From the NCBI RefSeq assembly GCF_004143485.2, contig NZ_ML974134.1:119262-183261 (forward strand): DNA of 64,000 nt. The letters are read 5' to 3'. A program made the position numbers and the translations under genes. This DNA is from Halorussus amylolyticus. Lineage in GTDB: Archaea; Halobacteriota; Halobacteria; Halobacteriales; Haladaptataceae. The notes under the pieces were generated by a model that was not told the origin of the DNA, made no database searches, and worked only from the letters and a program-made list of their open reading frames with translations. Shown here piece after piece: positions 15,666 through 23,134 of the stretch; within the stretch, counting starts at the first letter, position 1, and every line of letters begins with the position of its first letter.

Positions 15666-16898
15666 ATGAGCGACACAGAGACGCTCGGCGTCGTCGGCGG
15701 CGGCCAACTCGGTCGGATGCTCGCGGAGGCGGCCGCGCCGCTCGGCGTCGAACTGGTCGTCCTCGACCCGACGCCCGACTGCCCGGCCTCGCCGGTCGCC
15801 CGCGACCAAATCGTAGGGAGCTTCGACGACGAGGCGGGCGTGCGCGAACTCGCCTCGCGCGCGGACTACCTCACGTATGAAATCGAGTTGGCCGACCCCG
15901 ACCTGCTGGAAGCGGTCGAGGAGGAGTACGACGTGACGGTCAATCCCGACCCCGAGACCCTTCGCATGATTCAGGACAAACTCGTCCAGAAGCAAAGTCT
16001 GCGCGATGCCGGGGTCCCGGTGCCGGAGTTCCGACAGGTGGACGACCGGTCGGACCTCGAAGCCGCGGTGGAGGAGTTCGGCTACCCGGTGATGCTCAAG
16101 GCCCGCGAGGGCGGCTACGACGGCCGGGGGAACGTCCCTGTCGAGAGCGCCGACGACTTCGACGCGCTCGACGAACTCGACGGTCCCGCGATGGCCGAGG
16201 AGTTCGTGGAGTTCGAGCGCGAGGTGTCGATTATCGGCGTGAAAGGCGCGGACGGCGAGACTGCCACCTTCCCGCTCGGCGAGAACGTCCACCGCGAGGA
16301 GATTCTGCGCGAGACCGTCGTTCCGGCCCGGACCAGTGAGGACGTGGCCGAACGCGCCCGCGAGGTCGTCGAGGACGTGCTGGCGTTGCTGTCCGGCCGG
16401 GGGGTGTACGGCATCGAACTGTTCGAGACGTGCGAGGCGCGGAGCGCCTCGGATGCGAGCGGTGGCGAACCGCGAGCCGACGGCGAGATTCTGGTCAACG
16501 AAATCGCGCCCCGCCCCCACAACTCGGGTCACTACACCATCGAGGGCGCGCTGACCTCGCAGTTCGAACAGCACGTCCGGGCCGTGACCGGCCGACCGCT
16601 CGGCGCGACCGACATCCGGAGTCCGACGGTAACGGCGAACGTGCTCGGCGACGTGGACGAGACTCGCCCCGCGAACCCCGTCGGAATCGAATCGGTGCTG
16701 GCCCATCCGGGCGCGAGCTTTCACTGGTACGGCAAGCACGAAGTCCGACCGCTCCGGAAGATGGGCCACCTGACCGTCGTGGGCGACTGCGAGGCGCTTC
16801 GTGATTCGGACGGACTCGCGGGCGACGCCCGCGAGACCGACACCGAGGAACTGTTGGCGGATGCGCGCGAACTCCGCGACGAGGTGACCTTCGAATGA
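15666..16898 (+). CDS. purK: N5-carboxyaminoimidazole ribonucleotide synthase
   Basis: A 410-residue ATP-grasp enzyme that makes N5-CAIR from AIR, bicarbonate and ATP in purine synthesis. Visible: nucleotide-fold start VVGGGQLGRMLAEAA, DKLVQKQSLRDAGVPVPEF, glycine loop GYDGRGN and metal/ATP residues in ILVNEIAPRPHNSGH. A Ser/Ala/Asp/Gly-rich insertion of about 18 residues (CEARSASDASGGEPRADG) interrupts the strand region before that last motif and carries a small hairpin at 16434-16450. The ATG at 15666 gives the canonical N-terminus. It overlaps purE by ATGA. Confidence 0.93.
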   Translation: MSDTETLGVVGGGQLGRMLAEAAAPLGVELVVLDPTPDCPASPVARDQIVGSFDDEAGVRELASRADYLTYEIELADPDLLEAVEEEYDVTVNPDPETLRMIQDKLVQKQSLRDAGVPVPEFRQVDDRSDLEAAVEEFGYPVMLKAREGGYDGRGNVPVESADDFDALDELDGPAMAEEFVEFEREVSIIGVKGADGETATFPLGENVHREEILRETVVPARTSEDVAERAREVVEDVLALLSGRGVYGIELFETCEARSASDASGGEPRADGEILVNEIAPRPHNSGHYTIEGALTSQFEQHVRAVTGRPLGATDIRSPTVTANVLGDVDETRPANPVGIESVLAHPGASFHWYGKHEVRPLRKMGHLTVVGDCEALRDSDGLAGDARETDTEELLADARELRDEVTFE

Positions 16899-17527
16899 CG
16901 AAACTTCAGGCTCTCATCGACGACCTGCGCGCGGAGGCGGAGCGCGACAGAGACCCCGAGGACACCCCCGAAATCGGCATCGTGATGGGGAGCGACTCGG
17001 ACCTCGACGTGATGGCTGGCTCCGAGGACGGACGCCCCGGAGCCTACGACGCGCTGACCGAACTGGGCTTCGAGGAAGTGACCGATTACGACGACCCACC
17101 TGAAGCCCGGTTCACCTTCGAGACGTACGTGGTGTCGGCCCACCGCACGCCCGACCTGATGTACGCCTACGCCGAGACCGCCGAAGAACGGGGGCTGGAC
17201 GTGATAATCGCTGGCGCGGGCGGCAAGTCCGCCGACCTCCCGAACATGACCGCGTCGCTGGCGTACCCCCTGCCCGTGGTGGGCGTGCCGGTCCAGGAGA
17301 AGTCGGTGTCGTCGGTCATCGGGATGCCGACCGGCGCGCCCCTCGTCGCGGTGGACGCTGGGAAGTCGTTCAACGCCGCGCTGTCGGCGGTCCAGATGCT
17401 CGCGCGCGAACACGACCAACTCCGCGACGAACTGGTCGCGTACCACGACGACCTGCAGGAGGGCGTGGCCGACGTTTCGCGGCGTCTTCACGAGGAGGGG
17501 ACGCCCGGCTTCCGCGACGACGAATAG
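16895..17527 (+). CDS. purE: N5-carboxyaminoimidazole ribonucleotide mutase
   Basis: A 210-residue class I PurE, which moves the carboxyl group from N5-CAIR to give CAIR. Motifs are GSDSDLDVM, SAHRTPDLMYAYAE (active-site His) and AGAGGKSADLPNMTASL. At 210 residues it is longer than the typical ~165-residue bacterial enzyme, with an N-terminal helix of about 25 residues and an insertion between the GSDSD and SAHRTP motifs (GSEDGRPGAYDALTELGF, then TDYDDPPEARF). It is coupled to purK by a four-base overlap, so the two act in sequence. Confidence 0.94.
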   Translation: MTKLQALIDDLRAEAERDRDPEDTPEIGIVMGSDSDLDVMAGSEDGRPGAYDALTELGFEEVTDYDDPPEARFTFETYVVSAHRTPDLMYAYAETAEERGLDVIIAGAGGKSADLPNMTASLAYPLPVVGVPVQEKSVSSVIGMPTGAPLVAVDAGKSFNAALSAVQMLAREHDQLRDELVAYHDDLQEGVADVSRRLHEEGTPGFRDDE

Positions 17528-17744
17528 CTCGCGCTTACTAACGCCGCTTCCGGTGAAGGCGGTGAGTCCGTGGCAGTTTCAGGCACTTACTATCAATTAT
17601 ATTGGGTCGTCGCCCGATTCGAATCGGGTGCGTCCTCGCGCCCTCTGGAGGTACGCCCCGAAACGTCCCGTTTCCCGACAGTAACCGTCAGGCCGTCGAA
17701 AAGCGTGTGAGGCGACTGGATTCGTAAGAATCGCACAAATCAAC

Positions 17745-17783
17745 GCTTATAGGGGTGCGCTCATAATCTCCGGATGGTAGGAG
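17745..17783 (+). promoter_or_regulatory. nuo operon promoter and Shine-Dalgarno
   Basis: TATA-like cttatagg at 17745-17752, and a taggag ribosome binding site at 17778-17783, nine bases before the nuoA ATG at 17793. Unlike many genes here, nuoA therefore has a leader with an SD site. A 16-bp palindrome (cccgattcgaatcggg, 17613-17628) lies further upstream. Confidence 0.55.
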
Positions 17784-17792
17784 AATATCGGC

Positions 17793-18206
17793 ATGAATCC
17801 ATGGATAGCTATTGGCGCGTTGGCGCTGGTGGGGCTGTTGATACCGCTCGGGATGATGGCGGTGTCCAGCCTGCTCCGGCCGAGCGTCCCCGAAAAAGGA
17901 AAAACCACCGTGTACGAGAGCGGTGAGATTCCGACGGGCGGTACGCGCATCCGATTTAACATTCAGTACTACATGGTTGCGCTACTGTTCGTCGTCTTCG
18001 ACATCGAAACCGTCCTCATCTTCCCCTGGACGGTCATCTACCGGGAGGCGGTTTCGATGGAAGGGGTCGGACTCGCAGGTGCGTTGTACCCGATGCTTGC
18101 GTTCATCGGTATCCTCGTCGTCGGTCTCGGCTGGGCGTGGCGACAGGGTGCCGTCGAATGGGTCCGCAACCCGACCGACTCACAACGGAGCGTGGATAGA
18201 CAATGA
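17793..18206 (+). CDS. nuoA: NADH-quinone oxidoreductase subunit A-like (NuoA)
   Basis: A 137-residue membrane subunit with three TM helices (about 4-27, 58-80 and 90-112). The conserved loop KTTVYESGEIPTGGTRIRFN and FVVFDIETVLIFPW are diagnostic for NuoA/NdhC. First gene of an 11-gene operon whose members overlap or nearly touch. It overlaps nuoB by four bases. Confidence 0.95.
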   Translation: MNPWIAIGALALVGLLIPLGMMAVSSLLRPSVPEKGKTTVYESGEIPTGGTRIRFNIQYYMVALLFVVFDIETVLIFPWTVIYREAVSMEGVGLAGALYPMLAFIGILVVGLGWAWRQGAVEWVRNPTDSQRSVDRQ

Positions 18207-18904
18207 GTAACGAACCACGGGACGTAATTCGCGGGAGTACAGACGCACAGACAAAGACCCAAGAGGCCCGGATGGAGGGGGTGGACAACCGCTTCAACTC
18301 GAAGCTTCGCGAGGCGTTCGGCTCCTCGCCGTTCATCCTCACGAAGTTCGACAAATTCATGAACTGGGTGCGGGGGTCGTCGATGTTCATGTTGCAGTTC
18401 GGTATCGCGTGCTGCAGCATCGAGATGATGCACACGTACGCGGTCAAACACGACCTCGACCGATTCGGGTCGGGCGTGCCGCGGGCGTCGCCCCGGCAGG
18501 CCGACGTGATGATTGTGCCCGGCACCATCGTCACCAAGTTCGCCCCCCGGATGAAGCGGGTGTACGACCAGATGCCCGAACCCAAGTTCGTCGTGAACAT
18601 GGGGTCGTGTGCCATCTCGGGCGGCCCGTTCCAAGAGGGCTACAACGTCATCAAGGGCGCGGAGGAGGTCATCCCGGTGGACATTCACGTCCCCGGCTGT
18701 CCGCCCCGCCCCGAGGCGCTCATCTACGGCGTCGTCAAGATGCAAGAGCGCATCGCCAACGGCGAGTCGAGTCCGGTGACGGTCAAGCCCTACGAACTCG
18801 AACAGTTTAGCGACCTGAAACAGGACGAACTGGTCGATAAGCTGGCGAGCCAAATCGACGAGGACGACCTCGTCATGCGCTACAACTGGGCTGATTCGCC
18901 ATGA
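18203..18904 (+). CDS. nuoB: NuoB subunit, 4Fe-4S (N2 cluster)
   Basis: A 233-residue hydrophilic subunit carrying the last iron-sulfur cluster before quinone. The unusual tandem C70-C71 plus C136 (NMGSCAISGG) and C166 (HVPGCPPRP) supply the four ligands. There is an acidic ~35-residue N-terminal extension and a ~50-residue C-terminal tail. ATGA overlaps with nuoA and nuoCD indicate coupled translation. Confidence 0.96.
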   Translation: MSNEPRDVIRGSTDAQTKTQEARMEGVDNRFNSKLREAFGSSPFILTKFDKFMNWVRGSSMFMLQFGIACCSIEMMHTYAVKHDLDRFGSGVPRASPRQADVMIVPGTIVTKFAPRMKRVYDQMPEPKFVVNMGSCAISGGPFQEGYNVIKGAEEVIPVDIHVPGCPPRPEALIYGVVKMQERIANGESSPVTVKPYELEQFSDLKQDELVDKLASQIDEDDLVMRYNWADSP

Positions 18905-20559
18905 GTTCCTACGAAGAACAACTCGACACGGCCGAGGGCGTCGATTACGACGCGATAGCGGACCTGCTCGGCGACCGCGTGGTCCGCCGGGAGACCCACC
19001 TCAACGCCGAGGGATTCGTCGTCCGACCCGACCAGGTCGCGGAGTCGCTCACGCTGCTGCGCGAGGAGGCCGGGTTCGATCACCTCTCGATGGTGACCGC
19101 ACAGGACTACGAGGACCGCTACGAGACAATCTATCACCTCACGAAGTACGCCGACCGGACCCACGAGGTCAGCGTCGTCGTGCCGACCGACCCGGAGAAC
19201 CCGGTCAGCGAGTCGGCCGCGTCGGTGTACAAGACTGCGAACTGGCACGAGCGCGAGGCGTACGACCTCGTCGGCGTCGAGTACGACGGCCATCCTGACC
19301 TCCGGCGGATTCTCCTGCCCGAGACGTGGCAGGGCCACCCGCTGAGTTCGGACTACGACCAGGACAAGCCCCAAATCGTCCAGTTCGACGAGCACAAGAA
19401 CCCATTGGAGGACGACCACCGGGGCGCGGACTCGGACACGATGTTCCTCAACATCGGGCCGCACCACCCCGCGACTCACGGCGTCCTCCACCTCAAAACC
19501 GTCCTCGACGGCGAGCAGGTCGCCGACGTGGACCCCGACATCGGCTACCTCCATCGGTGTGAGGAGCAGATGTGCCAGCAGGGCACGTACCGCCACCAGA
19601 TTATGCCGTACCCCGACCGGTGGGACTACGCGTCGGCGGGCCTGCTCAACGAGTGGGCCTACGCGCGCGTCGCGGAGGATTTGAACGACATCGAGGTGCC
19701 GGAGTACGCCCAGATTATCCGGACGATGAGCGCGGAGTTCTGCCGCATCGCGGCCCACCTGCTCGCGGTCGGCACGTTCGCGCTCGACATCTACGGCGAC
19801 TTCACCGCCATCTTCATGTACGCGATGCGCGACCGCGAGAAGGTTCAGAACATCCTCGAAGACCTCACCGGTCAGCGGATGATGTTCAACTACTTCCGCC
19901 TCGGCGGCGTGGTCTGGGACCTGCCCGAACCTCGCGAGGAGTGGTTCGAGAACATCCGGGACTTCCTCGACGACCTCCCGGGGACCCTCGAAGAGTACCA
20001 CGACCTCATCACCACGAACGAAATCTTCCAGACGCGGGTCATCGGCACGGGCGTCCTCGACCCCGAGGACGCGAAGCAGTTCGGTACGACCGGACCCGTC
20101 GCCCGCGCGTCGGGCATCGACTACGACATCCGGCGCGACGACCCCTACGGCTACTACGACGAACTCGACTGGAACGTCGTGACCGAGGAGGGCGGCGACA
20201 ACTACGCCCGCTTCCTCGTCCGGATGCAGGAAGTCGAGGAGTCCGCGAAGATAATCAGCCAGTGCGTGGACCTGCTCGAAGACTGGCCCGAGGACGAACG
20301 CAACATCCAGTCGAACGTCCCGCGCACGCTCAAGCCCGACCCCGACACCGAAGTGTATCGAGCGGTCGAAGGCGCGAAGGGCGAACTCGGCATCTATATT
20401 CGGTCGGACGGCACCGACAAGCCCGGCCGGTTCAAGATTCGGAGTCCGTGCTTCTGTAACCTCTCGGCGCTCAACGCGATGAGCAAGGGCGAGTACGTTC
20501 CCGACCTCGTGGCGACGTTAGGTAGCCTCGACGTGATTCTCGGGGAGGTGGACCGTTGA
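18901..20559 (+). CDS. nuoCD: NuoC-NuoD fusion subunit
   Basis: A 552-residue fusion. Residues about 1-165 are the NuoC (30 kDa) domain, with WHEREAYDLVGVEYDGHPDL near its end. Residues about 180-552 are the NuoD (49 kDa) domain, starting LNIGPHHPATHGVLHL and including YLHRCEEQM and the C-terminal GELGIYIRSDGTDKPGRFKI region. Together they form the quinone-side module above NuoB. A fused CD is known in several bacteria and archaea. It ends by sharing one base with the nuoH start. Confidence 0.96.
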   Translation: MSSYEEQLDTAEGVDYDAIADLLGDRVVRRETHLNAEGFVVRPDQVAESLTLLREEAGFDHLSMVTAQDYEDRYETIYHLTKYADRTHEVSVVVPTDPENPVSESAASVYKTANWHEREAYDLVGVEYDGHPDLRRILLPETWQGHPLSSDYDQDKPQIVQFDEHKNPLEDDHRGADSDTMFLNIGPHHPATHGVLHLKTVLDGEQVADVDPDIGYLHRCEEQMCQQGTYRHQIMPYPDRWDYASAGLLNEWAYARVAEDLNDIEVPEYAQIIRTMSAEFCRIAAHLLAVGTFALDIYGDFTAIFMYAMRDREKVQNILEDLTGQRMMFNYFRLGGVVWDLPEPREEWFENIRDFLDDLPGTLEEYHDLITTNEIFQTRVIGTGVLDPEDAKQFGTTGPVARASGIDYDIRRDDPYGYYDELDWNVVTEEGGDNYARFLVRMQEVEESAKIISQCVDLLEDWPEDERNIQSNVPRTLKPDPDTEVYRAVEGAKGELGIYIRSDGTDKPGRFKIRSPCFCNLSALNAMSKGEYVPDLVATLGSLDVILGEVDR

Positions 20560-21641
20560 TGTTCGCTCCCCTGCAGTCCGACCCCGTTCTGCTCCCCGAG
20601 ACCATCGCGCGCCTGCTGTTCGGTTCCGAGATAGCCATCTGGCAGGAGGCCGTCGCGGGGTTCCTCGCAGCGTTCCTCATCGCCAACATCATGCTGGCGA
20701 ACGCTGGCGTGGCCGGTCCGTGGGCCAAGCGGAAGATTACGGCGGCGTTCACCGACCGTATCGCGGTCAACCGAATCGGCCCGGCGGGACTGCTCATCAT
20801 CCCGGCGGCGGCGGTCCAGTTGATGGCGAAAGAGCTCATCATCCCGGACGGCGTGGACCGGCCCGCGTACGACCTCGCGCCGATTCTGCTTGCGCTCTCG
20901 GCGCTCCTCGGGTTTGCGGTCATTCCGATGGGTTCCATCTTCGGAATCAATCTCCAGATGGCCGACCCCGAGACCGGACTCGCGTTCGTGTTCGCGGTGG
21001 CGTCCATCGCGACCCTCGCGCTGACGATGGGCGGCTACGCGTCGAACAACAAGTACTCGCTGATGGGCGGTCTCCGCGCGATTGCGCAGAACATCGCCTA
21101 CGAGATTCCGCTCATCGTGACCGCGGCGTCAGTCGTCATCTTCACCGGCACGCTCCAGACGAGCGAAATCGTCGCCCAGCAGTCCGAACCGCTGGTCACG
21201 ATTGCCGGACTCACGATTCCGTCGTGGTTCGCGTTCGTGAACCCCTTCGCGTTCGTGCTGTTCATGGTGGCGAACCTCGCGGAAGTCGGACGGAACCCGT
21301 TCGACATCCCCGAAGCGCCGACCGAAATCGTGGCGGGGTACATGACCGAGTACTCCAGCATCTACTTCGTCCTGTTCTACATGGGCGAGTTCATCCACAT
21401 CTTCCTCGGGGGCGCAATCGTCGCCACCGTGTTCCTCGGTGGACCGGCCGGTCCGGTACTTCCCGGCTTCATCTGGTTCATCATCAAGATTTGGGCGGTC
21501 TTCCTGTTCACCCAGTGGGCACGGTCGGCCGTGCCGCGGGTCCGAATCGACCAGCTCATCGAGATTGGCTGGAAGGGCATGCTGGTCCTCTCGTTCGCCA
21601 ACCTCGTTCTCACCGCGGTCATCGTCGGGGTGATGCTCTAA
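20559..21641 (+). CDS. nuoH: NuoH membrane subunit
   Basis: A 360-residue membrane protein with eight or nine TM helices, the quinone-pocket subunit that joins the hydrophilic arm to the proton-pumping arm. Conserved loops are RNPFDIPEAPTEIVAGYMTE and WARSAVPRVRIDQLIEIGWK. The ATG at 20559 overlaps the nuoCD stop by one base (TGATG); the in-frame TTG three bases earlier is not needed. It shares one base with nuoI downstream. Confidence 0.96.
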   Translation: MFAPLQSDPVLLPETIARLLFGSEIAIWQEAVAGFLAAFLIANIMLANAGVAGPWAKRKITAAFTDRIAVNRIGPAGLLIIPAAAVQLMAKELIIPDGVDRPAYDLAPILLALSALLGFAVIPMGSIFGINLQMADPETGLAFVFAVASIATLALTMGGYASNNKYSLMGGLRAIAQNIAYEIPLIVTAASVVIFTGTLQTSEIVAQQSEPLVTIAGLTIPSWFAFVNPFAFVLFMVANLAEVGRNPFDIPEAPTEIVAGYMTEYSSIYFVLFYMGEFIHIFLGGAIVATVFLGGPAGPVLPGFIWFIIKIWAVFLFTQWARSAVPRVRIDQLIEIGWKGMLVLSFANLVLTAVIVGVML

Positions 21642-22102
21642 TGATTGGAGTCCTCAAATCAATGGCGACGACGCTGAAGCACGCAATGGACGGGTCCACG
21701 TTCACGGTCGAGTACCCCGACGTGGCACCCGAAGTGAGTCCGCGGTTCCGCGGCGTTCACAAGTTCAGCCAAGAGCGATGCATCTGGTGTCGCCAGTGCG
21801 AGAACGTCTGTCCGAACGACACGATTCAAATCGTTCAGGACGACCAGCGCAACGGCGAACAGTACAACCTCCACATCGGACAGTGCGTCTACTGTCGGCT
21901 GTGCGAGGAGGTCTGCCCGGTGGACGCCATCCTGCTCACCCAGAACTTCGAGTTCACGGGCGACACCAAGGACGACTTGGTGTACAACAAAGAGCAGTTG
22001 AAGAACGTCCCGTGGTACAAGGACATCGACCCGCTCGAATCCCGCGAACCCGACCGGGGTGCGTGGATAGGCGAGGGCGAAGGAGAGGTAGACTACCAAT
22101 AA
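21641..22102 (+). CDS. nuoI: NuoI, 2x[4Fe-4S] ferredoxin-like subunit
   Basis: A 153-residue subunit with two CxxCxxCxxxCP motifs: C47, C50, C53, C57 and C82, C85, C88, C92. It passes electrons from the input partner to NuoB. With NuoE, F and G absent from the cluster, NuoI is the outermost Fe-S subunit encoded here and the likely docking point for a ferredoxin-type donor. The start at 21641 overlaps the nuoH stop by one base. Confidence 0.96.
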   Translation: MIGVLKSMATTLKHAMDGSTFTVEYPDVAPEVSPRFRGVHKFSQERCIWCRQCENVCPNDTIQIVQDDQRNGEQYNLHIGQCVYCRLCEEVCPVDAILLTQNFEFTGDTKDDLVYNKEQLKNVPWYKDIDPLESREPDRGAWIGEGEGEVDYQ

Positions 22103-22160
22103 CGAGACGCCCATCTCGAAACCTTAAAAGGGCGATTCTGAGAAATCCAAGGTGACTGAA

Positions 22161-22430
22161 ATGGTATACGAGACGCTCGCGTTCGGGCTGTTCGCTGTCG
22201 TGACGATAGCGAGCAGTCTGGGCGTCGTCCTGGTGCGGGACGTGTGGCACTCAGCGTTACTGCTGGGTGTCGCGCTACTCTCCGTCGCCGTCCACTACGT
22301 AATGTTGGAGGCGGAGTTCCTCGCGGCGATGCAGATCCTCGTCTACGTCGGCGGGGTTCTGGTCCTCATCACGTTCGCCGTGATGTTGACGCGCCAGGCA
22401 CAGACAGAAGAGGAGGTGACAGAAGCATGA
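22161..22430 (+). CDS. nuoJ1: NuoJ, N-terminal half (split subunit)
   Basis: An 89-residue membrane protein with three TM helices, ending in a polar tail. WHSALLLGVALLSVAVHYVM and AMQILVYVGGVLVLITFAVM match the N-terminal half of NuoJ, including the helix with the conserved glycine-rich pi-bulge region. A ggtga Shine-Dalgarno at 22151-22155 decides for the ATG at 22161 over the GTG at 22152. The C-terminal half is the next gene, overlapping by ATGA. Split NuoJ is seen in haloarchaea. Confidence 0.9.
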   Translation: MVYETLAFGLFAVVTIASSLGVVLVRDVWHSALLLGVALLSVAVHYVMLEAEFLAAMQILVYVGGVLVLITFAVMLTRQAQTEEEVTEA

Positions 22431-22828
22431 CCAACCAAGACAGAGGCAGTTTGTTGCCGGGGCTGGCGGCCGTCGCGCTGTTCGGCGTGCTGGCAGTCGT
22501 GTTCGTCCGGGCGTCGTTCGGCGACCCGGCGGGCGGTTTCGCGGGTAGCGAAGGCGTCACCGCGAGTATCGGCTACGCGATGTTCAACATCGCCCACCCC
22601 GACGCGATACCGAGTGAGGGATTCCTCGTGGCGTTCCTCCTCATCGCGGTGGTGCTCGACGCGGCGCTCGACGGCGCGGTGTTGCTCGCCCGGCGCGACG
22701 AGGGTGGCGAAATCACGACGGCGCTCCGCTCGGACGCGGCCGAGACCGACACGACCGAAGAACGAGTCGCGACCGACGGTGGAACCGTCGACGCTGACAG
22801 CGACGACACACAGGAGGGACATAACTGA
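22427..22828 (+). CDS. nuoJ2: NuoJ, C-terminal half (split subunit)
   Basis: A 133-residue protein with two TM helices (about 10-28 and 65-90) separated by a loop containing SIGYAMFNIAHPDAIPSEG. It ends in an acidic tail of about 45 residues. The helix FLVAFLLIAVVLDAALDGAV resembles the last helix of NuoJ. Position between nuoJ1 and nuoK, with overlaps on both sides, supports the call more than sequence does, since this half is less conserved. Confidence 0.85.
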   Translation: MTNQDRGSLLPGLAAVALFGVLAVVFVRASFGDPAGGFAGSEGVTASIGYAMFNIAHPDAIPSEGFLVAFLLIAVVLDAALDGAVLLARRDEGGEITTALRSDAAETDTTEERVATDGGTVDADSDDTQEGHN

Positions 22829-23130
22829 TGGTACCTATCGAGTACTACCTCCTGCTGTCGGCCGCGGTGTTCTGCATCGGCGTGTTCGGCATCCTGACCC
22901 GCAAGAACGCGCTGTTGTTCCTGATGAGCGTCGAGCTACTGCTCAACGCCGCGAACATCAATCTCGTCGCGTTCTCGCGGTTCCACGGCAATCTGACCGG
23001 ACAGACGTTCAGCCTGTTCACGCTCGCGCTCGCGGCGGCCGAGGTCGCCATCGGTATCGGCATCATCCTCGTGCTCTACCGCAACTTCGCGGACGTGGAC
23101 GTGACTAAAGCGACGACAATGAGGTGGTAA
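22828..23130 (+). CDS. nuoK: NuoK membrane subunit
   Basis: A 100-residue, three-TM subunit of normal length. Conserved pieces are GVFGILTRKNALLFLMSVEL with the glutamate of helix 2 (MSVELLLNAANIN), and the second intramembrane glutamate in AAAEVAIGIGIILVLYRN. These carboxylates belong to the proton path of complex I. It overlaps nuoJ2 by one base. Confidence 0.96.
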   Translation: MVPIEYYLLLSAAVFCIGVFGILTRKNALLFLMSVELLLNAANINLVAFSRFHGNLTGQTFSLFTLALAAAEVAIGIGIILVLYRNFADVDVTKATTMRW

Positions 23131-23134
23131 AACG

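Noticed and set aside
13740-16769. 1009-codon minus-strand frame
   Set aside because: Antisense to the Agl23-type and purK genes, low complexity, no recognisable domain. The + strand genes have clear family motifs.
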